From DATGEP01 sp035310125 (GTDB lineage Bacteria > Chloroflexota > Ktedonobacteria > Ktedonobacterales > JADMIN01): a DNA stretch of 16,593 nt. The position numbers and the translations under genes are program-made. The notes beneath the pieces were generated by a model. It was not told where the DNA came from, ran no database searches, and worked only from the letters and a program-made list of their open reading frames with translations. Location of the stretch: positions 1-16,593 of the forward strand of contig DATGEP010000292.1 in assembly GCA_035310125.1 (NCBI GenBank). The letters are read 5' to 3'. Below, piece by piece: positions 5,608 to 12,015 of this stretch (its first letter is position 1; the number at the start of each line of letters is the position of its first letter).

Positions 5608-6693
5608 ATGGCCAAAGGCAAACGTGCTCACCGGCCGGCCACATCCACCAATGGAAGCGCCGTGCGATCGGCAACACCAGCGAGCGCGCGCCCAGCGGAG
5701 CGCGCGACGAATACGGCGACGGCGAATACCCCCAGCAGCGGGCCATCTGCCCGCGCCGCTACACGGATAGCCTCCGGAGCGTCTACGGCGAAGGGCGCCC
5801 GGATGCCATCCGGGCTTCAGGAGCGCGCGCGGGCGCGTGCTGGCGCGGGCGCGCGCCGGCGCGCACAACGAACTCCCTGGTGGCGGCGCGGTCAGACGCC
5901 AATCTATGGCTCCCTGGCGATTGTCGCGCTGATCATCGCCCTCTTTATCTACATGTCCAATAGCCAGGCGCCCAACATTGGCGCGCAACCCGCGTCGGCG
6001 AGCGTCGTCAGTGCCGTCACCCACGTCAGCCCGCAGGTATTCAGCACCGTCGGCACAGGCAGCCTTACCAATCCATTGAAGACGATCTCCGGCGCGGCCC
6101 TCATGAAAGGGCCGGATGGGAAGCCCCAGATTGTCTACATTGGCGCTGGCTATTGCCCCTACTGTGCCGCCGAGCGCTGGAGTATGATAGTGGCGCTGAG
6201 CCAGTTTGGCACCTTCAAGAATCTCCAGACGACCCATTCGTCCACGACGGATGTGTTCCCCAATACCTCAACATTCACATTCTACGGGTCCACCTACACG
6301 AGCCAGTATGTTGACTTCGTGCCGGTGGAAGAGACCGGCCAGGATCAGAACACCATCCTGCAGACGCCAACCGTGGAACAGCAGAAGCTGCTGGATACGT
6401 ATGACACGAGCCAGTACGTGGGTAACCAGGCTGGCGGCATTCCGTTCATTGACTTCGGCAACCGCTTCATAACGGTCAGCTCTGCCTACTCGCCGCAGAT
6501 CCTCACAGGCCAGTCCTGGGAGCAAATCGCCAACACGTTAGGCGACCCGACCGCCACCACCACGCAGAATATCGTGGGAGCCGCCAATTACATGACCGCC
6601 GCGATCTGTACCCTGACCAATGACCAGCCGGCAAGTGTCTGCGCGGCCGCACCCATTCCGCAGATCGAGCAGCAGGTGCAAAAGGGGCAGTAA
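5608..6693 (+). CDS. DUF929 family membrane-anchored thioredoxin-like protein
   Basis: A 361-aa protein of the DUF929 family. Residues 1-95 are a low-complexity, basic Ala/Arg/Ser/Thr-rich tail. A single membrane helix lies at about 99-117 (IYGSLAIVALIIALFIYM). The rest should face the outside: a thioredoxin-like domain with IVYIGAGYCPYCAAERW (176-191), where C183-P-Y-C186 is the redox motif, and GGIPF (277-280 plus F) with P279 at the expected cis-Pro site. A second cysteine pair, C334 and C345, lies near the C-terminus. This layout implies a disulfide-forming or relaying protein outside the membrane. AGAGG lies 5 nt before the ATG. The VKOR gene starts 2 nt after this stop, so the two are translationally coupled, and VKOR is probably the oxidase that recharges the CPYC motif. 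The family assignment is by motif and layout. Confidence 0.85.
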   Translation: MAKGKRAHRPATSTNGSAVRSATPASARPAERATNTATANTPSSGPSARAATRIASGASTAKGARMPSGLQERARARAGAGARRRAQRTPWWRRGQTPIYGSLAIVALIIALFIYMSNSQAPNIGAQPASASVVSAVTHVSPQVFSTVGTGSLTNPLKTISGAALMKGPDGKPQIVYIGAGYCPYCAAERWSMIVALSQFGTFKNLQTTHSSTTDVFPNTSTFTFYGSTYTSQYVDFVPVEETGQDQNTILQTPTVEQQKLLDTYDTSQYVGNQAGGIPFIDFGNRFITVSSAYSPQILTGQSWEQIANTLGDPTATTTQNIVGAANYMTAAICTLTNDQPASVCAAAPIPQIEQQVQKGQ

Positions 6694-6695
6694 GT

Positions 6696-7346
6696 ATGAG
6701 TCTGGGCATCGGAGAAGCGCCGCGCGTCGCGCGGCTTGGCCAGCTGCTGCGGCGTGAGCGCGGATTGACGGCCCTGCTCGCGATGGCGGTCGCGGGCATT
6801 GCCATCGCCGCCTACCTGACGTCGGTCCACTACCTGGATGTCCCGCTTGTCTGCCCAGCAAATACACTCATCAACTGCGCGCAGGTCACGTCGAGCGCTT
6901 ACTCCGTCGTGCCCGGCACGCAGATTCCCATCACCATTCCCGGCATGCTCTGGTTCATCGTCAGCGGCGCACTGGCCGTGCTGGCTCTGGTGCGCTCCGC
7001 TCAAGAGCGCCCCGAGCCGGAACGGCTGCGCCTGTACCACATGCTCTGGGGCGCGGTTGGCCTGCTCTTTGTGCTCTACCTCGTCTACGCCGAGATTGTG
7101 CTGTTGCACCGGCTCTGCGAGTGGTGTACCGTCATCCATCTGCTTACGCTGGCGACGTTCCTCGTCGCGCTGAGCCGCTGGCAGCAAGGGCCGGCTCCCG
7201 CCATTGCACCGCGCGGGGAGCGCCCCGCTCCCGCGCGCACGCCGGCCTCAAGCGTCCACGCATCGCACGCGCCTGCTACGCAGGCACACACGCGGCGCCC
7301 CGTGGCGACGAGCACGTCGAGCAAAGCACGCGGGAAGCGGCGCTAG
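6696..7346 (+). CDS. Vitamin K epoxide reductase (VKOR) family protein
   Basis: A 216-aa membrane oxidoreductase. Bacterial VKORs pass electrons from periplasmic thioredoxin-like proteins to quinone, replacing DsbB. The four diagnostic cysteines are present: loop pair C53 and C61 (LVCPANTLINCAQV) and active-site pair C141-E-W-C144 on the last helices. Hydrophobic segments lie at about 25-45, 80-101, 117-137 and 143-161, with S66 close to the usual Ser/Thr after the loop cysteine. No thioredoxin domain is fused, as happens in many bacterial VKORs; instead the thioredoxin-like DUF929 protein is encoded 2 nt upstream. The C-terminal tail (about 163-216) is Pro/Ala-rich and ends in a basic cluster, KARGKRR. 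The ATG at 6696 has AAGGGG inside the end of the upstream gene. Confidence 0.92.
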   Translation: MSLGIGEAPRVARLGQLLRRERGLTALLAMAVAGIAIAAYLTSVHYLDVPLVCPANTLINCAQVTSSAYSVVPGTQIPITIPGMLWFIVSGALAVLALVRSAQERPEPERLRLYHMLWGAVGLLFVLYLVYAEIVLLHRLCEWCTVIHLLTLATFLVALSRWQQGPAPAIAPRGERPAPARTPASSVHASHAPATQAHTRRPVATSTSSKARGKRR

Positions 7347-7554
7347 CACTGACACCATCCGAACCCACCCGAACCAACCCGGCGCGCCTGGAACGGGCAA
7401 TTCCCGTGGCGCTTCACGGATGGTGGCACTACTCATGTGGCTGCGCAAGAGACCTGCACGTCTTGTCAACAGGACGGCGAAACATGTTGGCCCGCTCCGT
7501 ACTCCCGCATCTTCGCTGAGACTTCACCGCCTGCCAGCGAATCGTCACGAGGCG
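7347..7554. other. Gene-free stretch after VKOR with nested inverted repeats
   Basis: No supportable gene lies here. Close behind the VKOR stop there are three nested inverted repeats: CACCATCCG (7353-7361) with CGGATGGTG (7417-7425), GCGCC (7384-7388) with GGCGC (7408-7412), and ACGGG (7393-7397) with CCCGT (7403-7407). A 10-nt imperfect tandem repeat, GAACCCACCC then GAACCAACCC, fills 7361-7380. No T-run follows, so this is not a textbook terminator. It could be a structured 3' region of the DUF929-VKOR transcript. From 7426 to 7554 I see nothing. Confidence 0.4.
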
Positions 7555-7584
7555 TTGACAAGAACAGCCGTTCTAGGTTACACT
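7555..7584 (+). promoter_or_regulatory. Strong consensus-like promoter
   Basis: TTGACA at 7555-7560 is a perfect -35 box, and TACACT at 7579-7584 matches the -10 box at 4 of 6 bases, with an 18-bp spacer. It would start transcription near 7591, about 160 nt upstream of the 393-aa gene at 7750. Confidence 0.65.
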
Positions 7585-7590
7585 CGAAGA

Positions 7591-7641
7591 GCGAAGCCTG
7601 CGGACGGTTTCCCTGTCCCTTCAACCAGGCGCATCCTTCGC
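7591..7641 (+). promoter_or_regulatory. Nested stem-loop at the predicted transcript 5' end
   Basis: Starting at the predicted +1, three stems nest. GCGAAG (7591-7596) pairs with CTTCGC (7636-7641). CCTG (7597-7600) pairs with CAGG (7626-7629). GGACGG (7602-7607) pairs with CCTGTCC (7612-7618; C7613 and T7614 close the loop, one wobble). A further small hairpin, GGTC/GACC, lies at 7656-7667. The structure could stabilise the mRNA or regulate the unknown gene downstream. It matches no riboswitch I recognise. Confidence 0.35.
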
Positions 7642-7749
7642 ACGGTACGGTAAGCGGTCGAGCGACCTTTAGGCGGCGATGACGGCGCGAAACATGACAT
7701 TACACGTTACACATATCAGCCAGCTTTTGGCCATCGGGAGGATAGTGCT

Positions 7750-8931
7750 ATGCGCGGGGCAACCACCGATTCGACATACGACCCTATGACGCACCCGGCT
7801 GTCCGGCGCGCCGTGCCTCAACGCGCCCGCCGCGCCGGCCATCTGGACATCCCCCCCGTCACCTTCGTGACCCGCGCGATGCCAGACGCCGCCACACTCG
7901 ATGGCGCCGACGTCTACACCGTTCCCGCGCCCGTGCGACCGGGTGCCCGGCGCGCGCCGGGCATCGGAGCGGCCACTGCGCTGCCCGCGCTGCCAATCGC
8001 CTCGTGGCATACGCCGCACACAGCGCCCGCCAACGATCCCGATGTCTGGCTGATCGCGCTGCCGCTGGCCGGAGGCAGCCAGCGCTCGCTGGAAGGCGCG
8101 GGCCGCGCGGGCGCGATCCGCGTGAGCCGTCCCTACGGACACCTCCGCTCGATCCGCCCCGTCATTCTTGATGCGCTCGGGCGCGAGATAGACTCTGCGG
8201 CGAGCGCGGCCAGTGCTCCACAACCGCGCCAGCGCCGCGCGTCGTCGCGCGAGAACGGCCGCCCGGCCGCAGGCCTGGGATCCGCGACGGCGACGAAGCT
8301 CCCCGCACCGCGCCCCACCCCAGCGATTGTCTCCGCCGTTGAGGTCGAGACGGACGCTGGCCTATTTCGTGTGGAACGGCGTGGCAGTGTGCTGTGTCAC
8401 AGCGATCTGGCCTGGACCCTGGCAAACCTGGAGGCCGGCGAGCCGGATGCCGCCGTGCCGCTGCCCCGCCGCCAGCTCGCGCTTCTACTCACATTGCTAC
8501 CGCCGCCTGAAGACCCCGCGCACCCTGAGGACGATCCAACCTGGGGCTGGGCGCACAAGCTCCGTGGACCCTGGGAGCGCGGCCCGCTGCATGCGCGTGG
8601 TCGCCTTGGCCGGCTCATCGCCATTGACCCGGACGAGTCGGGGCGTGGTATGCACCGCGCCTGTTTCGAGCTTCTTGGCACGGAAGAGATCGTCTGGGCG
8701 GTCGGTGTGCCGTGCTTCCGTACCGGAAGTGTATATGAGCTGCTCCCCATCGCGAAGGGGCTCAATCCCAGCCGCTGGCTCACGTGGCCGCTGAGCAAAG
8801 GCCGCAAGCGCGCCGGTGCGCCGGAGCGGCCAACCTGGGAGATTGCCCGCGTGGTCTATCGCGTTGGCGCGCCGCGCTGGCCGCTGGCTGGCGTCGTCGA
8901 GCCGCTCGGCCCTATGGGCGTCGCGGGATAG
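7750..8931 (+). CDS. Unrecognised 393-aa protein
   Basis: I do not recognise a family. Residues 1-195 are rich in Ala, Pro and Arg and look partly disordered, with one more ordered patch at about 98-145 (DVWLIALPLAGG, then RPYGHLRSIRPVILDALGREID). Residues 195-393 look like a folded domain: strands in VEVETDAGLFRVERRGSVL, a helix at 237-250 (PLPRRQLALLLTLLP), WGWAHKLRGPWERGPL (265-280), then HRACFELLGTEEIVWAVGVPCF and a C-terminal WEIARVVYRVGAPRWPLAGVVEPLG. Tryptophan is frequent in this half. There are three cysteines (C216, C305, C322), no signal peptide and no membrane helix. GGGAGGA lies about 8 nt before the ATG, and a strong promoter lies 166 bp upstream, so expression is likely. The opposite-strand open frame at 7669-8223 is a composition shadow. 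Confidence 0.75.
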   Translation: MRGATTDSTYDPMTHPAVRRAVPQRARRAGHLDIPPVTFVTRAMPDAATLDGADVYTVPAPVRPGARRAPGIGAATALPALPIASWHTPHTAPANDPDVWLIALPLAGGSQRSLEGAGRAGAIRVSRPYGHLRSIRPVILDALGREIDSAASAASAPQPRQRRASSRENGRPAAGLGSATATKLPAPRPTPAIVSAVEVETDAGLFRVERRGSVLCHSDLAWTLANLEAGEPDAAVPLPRRQLALLLTLLPPPEDPAHPEDDPTWGWAHKLRGPWERGPLHARGRLGRLIAIDPDESGRGMHRACFELLGTEEIVWAVGVPCFRTGSVYELLPIAKGLNPSRWLTWPLSKGRKRAGAPERPTWEIARVVYRVGAPRWPLAGVVEPLGPMGVAG

Positions 8932-8946
8932 ACCGGACTCACACGC

Positions 8947-9054
8947 TCACATAAGTGGCTGTGGCTGCTCGCTCGCATACCCCCCTCGTATGCTAATCAG
9001 GCGGGTCAGCGCTGTGCTGATGGCATCCAGCGAATCATCCGGGTCGAAGGGCTT
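8947..9054 (-). pseudogene. Relic of a response-regulator receiver domain (C-terminal end)
   Basis: On the minus strand this frame encodes KPFDPDDSLDAISTALTRLI followed by 15 more residues and a TGA at 8949-8947. The K-P-F motif plus the following amphipathic helix is the typical last loop and helix of a receiver domain. Nothing receiver-like precedes it: the same frame meets a stop about 11 codons upstream, and that DNA encodes the end of a membrane protein in another frame. It therefore looks like the surviving tail of a receiver gene whose front was deleted or replaced. It lies between the stop codons of two convergent genes. Confidence 0.6.
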
Positions 9055-9424
9055 ATGCCGTCCTGGCGGCGGCCTTGCGCCTCACCTGAGCGCCACACAT
9101 CTCGGCGAGACCGATGCCAGCCACAGCGAGCAGCAGGTGGAGAACCTGCACGATCCAGTGCGCGGAGCCAATGAGAATCTGCCGCTGGATCAGCCCAAAG
9201 ATGGCGATGATGAGACCAGTGAGGAAAGTGCTGACTTGCAGGCCGATATTGCCGGTGCGCAAGGCGGCAAGCGTGCCAATCACCCAGAGCAGCACGACAA
9301 ACGCGATGCCGACCAGCATATGAAGAAGGACAATCCCCCCAGGCTCATTCCCCGTCCAGAAGAGAATGCCCAGCACAAGATTGACCACAAACAGCGCACG
9401 CAGCAGCATAGTGGAAATTTTCAT
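9053..9424 (-). CDS. Small four-helix membrane protein
   Basis: A 123-aa hydrophobic protein with four predicted membrane helices at about 6-24, 31-54, 60-80 and 88-107. Single histidines sit inside or at the ends of helices (H35, H89, H96), a pattern that could ligate a heme, but no cytochrome signature is clear. It ends in a basic tail (QVRRKAAARTA). I chose the ATG at 9424 because the protein then starts directly before the first helix; GGGAGG lies about 14 nt upstream, which is long. The open frame continues upstream to 9619, but those 65 residues look unlike coding sequence and cross the 12-bp tandem repeats. The function is unknown. It is divergently arranged with the anchored protein at 9689. 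Confidence 0.75.
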   Translation of the reverse strand: MKISTMLLRALFVVNLVLGILFWTGNEPGGIVLLHMLVGIAFVVLLWVIGTLAALRTGNIGLQVSTFLTGLIIAIFGLIQRQILIGSAHWIVQVLHLLLAVAGIGLAEMCGAQVRRKAAARTA

Positions 9425-9540
9425 CGTGGATACCGTTGCCTCCCGCGAGCGTTGATGGGTTGGTGAGCGCTGTTCCGCGCTAGACGGGCAGATGCCCCAA
9501 AGCATTCGTACGTAGCATACCGCATGCGGCGGCAGTAATG

Positions 9541-9576
9541 CTGCATATGATGCCCTATATGATGCGCCATATGATT
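9541..9576. repeat. Three tandem 12-bp repeats between divergent genes
   Basis: Three consecutive 12-bp units end in ATATGATG, ATATGATG and ATATGATT (9541-9552, 9553-9564, 9565-9576), each led by four variable C/G-rich bases. The exact 12-bp period and the AT-rich core in a GC-rich setting suggest a binding array for a regulator of the divergent membrane genes on either side. Confidence 0.5.
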
Positions 9577-9602
9577 CCCCCTGTCTCGAAACGCGCCCCC
9601 GG

Positions 9603-9632
9603 TTGACGCGAGATGCCATGTACTGCTAGACT
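9603..9632 (+). promoter_or_regulatory. Promoter of the anchored protein gene
   Basis: TTGACG at 9603-9608 (5 of 6 to the -35 consensus) and TAGACT at 9627-9632 (4 of 6 to the -10 consensus), the latter extended by TGC at 9624-9626, have an 18-bp spacer. The predicted start is near 9639, 50 nt before the chosen GTG. Confidence 0.62.
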
Positions 9633-9688
9633 GCCAAAGATACGGTGCGCCTCCATTGCAGGTGTCACCGGCAGGCTTGGAGAGTGGT

Positions 9689-10198
9689 GTGGGAAGCGGG
9701 ACCGAGGCAGCGGCGCCAAAGAAGACGGCAGCCGCCGGCGCGAGCGCCGGGACGAAGCTGCGTGTGACCATCGTGCTGGCGCTGTTGCTCGTGGCGGTCG
9801 GCGTCGCGGGCGCGGGTGCCCTCAAGCTGCTGGTACATGCGATGCGACCGCCAACTGCGGACGACACCGCCCAGATCGTCTGCACCGCCTTTCAGCGACA
9901 AGATTACCCCTTGCTGGTGCAGCAGATTGATACAGCGCCCGTTCCGCCCGCCACCGGAGGCCCACTCGATGTCACGGCATTGCGTGCGCAGCTCGCGAGC
10001 CAGGATACGGCCTACGGCAAGGTAGTGAGCTGCAAATACATACGGATTGGCACCAGCGGTAACCCGGCGCAATATGCCTTCAACCTCCAGCGAGCGCATG
10101 CCAAATCGCTGACCAGCCTGGTCGTCTACATCGTGCGCGAGCCGGATGGTTCCTGGAAGATTCGCAGCGATAGCGAGCTGGCAAATCCCCCCAATTAA
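9689..10198 (+). CDS. Membrane-anchored extracytoplasmic protein of unknown function
   Basis: A 169-aa protein with a short Ala/Gly/Lys-rich cytoplasmic start, one membrane helix at about 25-46 (RVTIVLALLLVAVGVAGAGA) and an external domain of about 120 residues. The external part begins TADDTAQIVCTAFQRQDYPLLVQQ, contains two cysteines that could form a disulfide (in IVCTAF and VSCKYI), and ends VVYIVREPDGSWKIRSDSE. This helix-then-sheet order with a terminal GSWKI strand is reminiscent of small NTF2-like/DUF4878-type domains; that is a fold impression only. I chose GTG 9689 because GGAG (9679-9682) lies 6 nt upstream. A TTG at 9656 in the same frame has no ribosome-binding site. Its stop lies 24 nt from the convergent methyltransferase stop. 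Confidence 0.72.
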   Translation: MGSGTEAAAPKKTAAAGASAGTKLRVTIVLALLLVAVGVAGAGALKLLVHAMRPPTADDTAQIVCTAFQRQDYPLLVQQIDTAPVPPATGGPLDVTALRAQLASQDTAYGKVVSCKYIRIGTSGNPAQYAFNLQRAHAKSLTSLVVYIVREPDGSWKIRSDSELANPPN

Positions 10199-10222
10199 CG
10201 CGATTCCCTATCCCGCCCTATG

Positions 10223-11305
10223 TCATTTTGGGGCCGAGGCTGGCTTCCTCACGGCAAGCCAGCAATAATCATGCGGAGGATTGTAGCCCAGCAGGGAGAA
10301 TGGCACGTCGGCGCGCCGGTGGCGCAGCAGATAGCCGAGCAAGGCGCGATTGTGTGCGTAGAAGCGCCGGGCTACACGTATCGCCGCGTGAAACGAGCGA
10401 AAGCGCACGCGCAAGTCCCGCGTCATGGGCAGCGCCACGTAGCGGAAATGGTGCGCCGCCAGCCAGTCAAAGTCTTGTGGGCGCGGCCAGATGAGCACGA
10501 TATACCCGCCGGAGCGTGTCACTCGTTGCAGCTCCGCCAGCCCAGCATCGCCACCCTGTTCGGGATCAGCCGTGAAGGCGGAGCAAGACAGCGCGACATC
10601 TACACTGTCATCCGGCAATGGCAGCGCGCCAAACCGGCCACGCAACAGCGTGATGCGCTCACGAGCCGCGGCTTGCGTCAGCTTATGCGCCAGCAAACGC
10701 AGCATACCCGGCGACGGTTCAACGGCATAAATATGGCGGGCGCCGTAACGGAGGCAGGCGAAGGTCGCGCGTCCACTGCCCGCGCCCGCGTCCAGCACAT
10801 CGCGATGGCGCAGCAGGGGCGCCAGATCGGAAAAGATACCAGGATGCAGCGCCTCGCCTGCGATAAGCTCCTCATACAGCCACGGCGTTTTCCAGTACGT
10901 AAGCTCCCAGAAGAAGGCGTCCAGCAGCCGCTGAATAGCCGCGGCATCGCGTACGCGCGGTTGGCTGGTTAGCGCGCGCACGAAGCGCGCGCGAGCGGCG
11001 AGCGGGAGTACGCGGCGCACCCGCCGCACCAGCTCAACCGGACCGCACCGGAGCGCGGCGGCCAGATCGTCGGGGCTGAGGCCATATGCGCCGCTGGTGA
11101 GCAGATCGGCCAGCGTAGCATCATCGAAAACCAGCAGATCGGCCAGCGTGAATGGGTTGGCGAATTGCGTCTCACCCTCAGGCGCTCGCTTGCTCGTCAC
11201 AGCGCGCTCCAATGTCTCGACATCCCTCGCACGGGGATGCGGATAGTAGTTGCGCAGCTTGGTGTGCAGCCAGCCCGCACGATCTCCAGCCGAGGTCCCA
11301 GTCAT
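10223..11305 (-). CDS. SAM-dependent methyltransferase with FliG-C-like N-terminal domain
   Basis: A 360-aa protein with two parts. Residues 165-290 are a class I methyltransferase: DVLDAGAGSGRAT (169-181) is the SAM-binding loop, E196 in YAVEPSPGML binds the ribose, VDVALSCSAF (235-244) is motif II/III, and GGYIVLIWPRP follows. Residues 50-135 resemble the FliG C-terminal (MgtE-N-like) helical domain: NPFTLADLLVFDDATLADLL, LSPDDLAAALRCGPVELVRRV, ARARFV and a terminal amphipathic helix. In flagellar FliG this region contacts the stator and MS ring; no flagellar gene is present here. The substrate is unknown. AAGAAGG lies 8 nt before the ATG at 11305. A minus-strand extended -10 (11365-11373) gives a leader of about 50 nt. 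Confidence 0.87.
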   Translation of the reverse strand: MTGTSAGDRAGWLHTKLRNYYPHPRARDVETLERAVTSKRAPEGETQFANPFTLADLLVFDDATLADLLTSGAYGLSPDDLAAALRCGPVELVRRVRRVLPLAARARFVRALTSQPRVRDAAAIQRLLDAFFWELTYWKTPWLYEELIAGEALHPGIFSDLAPLLRHRDVLDAGAGSGRATFACLRYGARHIYAVEPSPGMLRLLAHKLTQAAARERITLLRGRFGALPLPDDSVDVALSCSAFTADPEQGGDAGLAELQRVTRSGGYIVLIWPRPQDFDWLAAHHFRYVALPMTRDLRVRFRSFHAAIRVARRFYAHNRALLGYLLRHRRADVPFSLLGYNPPHDYCWLAVRKPASAPK

Positions 11306-11364
11306 CGCCCATGCCTTCTTGTCGGTCGCCTGGAAGCGACTTTCGCATGACTTCTTGGCCTACG

Positions 11365-11373
11365 AGCATACCA
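11365..11373 (-). promoter_or_regulatory. Extended -10 promoter of the methyltransferase gene
   Basis: On the minus strand, TGG followed by TATGCT (11370-11365) is an extended -10 matching 4 of 6 bases. It lies about 60 bp upstream of the ATG at 11305. Confidence 0.45.
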
Positions 11374-11428
11374 CACCGCTCATGTGGAACAGGGCGACAT
11401 TGCGCACATCCGGCGCCGCCATATCATT

Positions 11429-11434
11429 TATAAT
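11429..11434 (+). promoter_or_regulatory. Consensus -10 box, possible promoter of the small acidic protein gene
   Basis: A perfect TATAAT lies at 11429-11434 on the plus strand, 123 bp before the ATG at 11557. No acceptable -35 box or TGn extension is seen, so it is a tentative call. It sits in the divergent region between the methyltransferase and the small acidic protein. Confidence 0.3.
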
Positions 11435-11556
11435 CTGAGAGATCGGCATGCGGTTTGCGAGAGCCGCTAAAGACATGGCCCGCGGCGCGAACGTGCCACA
11501 ATGGCGCGGGTGCGTGCCAGCCATGCGTGAACGATCCGTAGAAGGAGAACAAGACA

Positions 11557-11982
11557 ATGACATTGGAGTCGATGTCGGATGAGACTGCGACCACACCTGA
11601 GCCGATAAGCACGGAGCAATTTGAGCGAGACGACCCACGTGCGCTCTACGCGCGTCTGCGACCCGACCAGCGCACGGCGATTGGCGAGGAGTTCGCCCGC
11701 TACTTCCGGCTCGGCGAGGATGCCAGCGCCCGCGAGATGTATAGTGCGGAGATCAAAGGCATGCTCACGGCGGAACAAGTCGCCGCGATGCACGTCTACG
11801 CGCGCGATCATCATCCCGAGATCCTGGAGAAGGTGATGCAGCATCCCGTGACGCGCGCATCACTGGAGTCTCCAGGCGCGAAACCCGACGAGGTCAACCT
11901 CGAAGCGGAGCAGGTTGTCGGGCCGAATGCGCCGGGCAGTGCGGATCTGCCCACGCGCGTAGAGCATGGACTGCTCCCATAG
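11557..11982 (+). CDS. Small acidic protein of unknown function
   Basis: A 141-aa soluble protein I cannot assign. The first 25 residues are Thr/Glu-rich. A helical core runs about 25-102: RDDPRALYARLRPDQRTAIGEEF, YFRLGEDASAREMY, MLTAEQVAAMHVYARDHHPEILEKVMQHP. A loose acidic tail follows. The ordering of conserved-looking short helices with H-H-P near the end recalls small stress or regulatory proteins, but I see no motif that fixes a role. There is no cysteine, membrane helix or signal peptide. AAGGAG (11542-11547) lies 9 nt before the ATG, which is strong support for translation. Confidence 0.72.
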   Translation: MTLESMSDETATTPEPISTEQFERDDPRALYARLRPDQRTAIGEEFARYFRLGEDASAREMYSAEIKGMLTAEQVAAMHVYARDHHPEILEKVMQHPVTRASLESPGAKPDEVNLEAEQVVGPNAPGSADLPTRVEHGLLP

Positions 11983-12015
11983 GTCGGGGTGTAACAAGAG
12001 GTGGGTTGAAGCGCG

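Noticed and set aside
7437..7682. Cys-rich open frame (CTSCQQDGETC) in the gap after VKOR
   Set aside because: It has no ribosome-binding site and crosses a strong promoter; the cysteine cluster is short and leads into random-looking sequence.
7669..8223. Minus-strand open frame of 184 codons opposite the 393-aa gene
   Set aside because: It has Arg/Gly/Ala shadow composition, and the plus-strand gene has the promoter and ribosome-binding site.
10220..10972. Plus-strand open frame of 250 codons opposite the methyltransferase
   Set aside because: Antisense to a protein with intact SAM-binding motifs; no domain seen.
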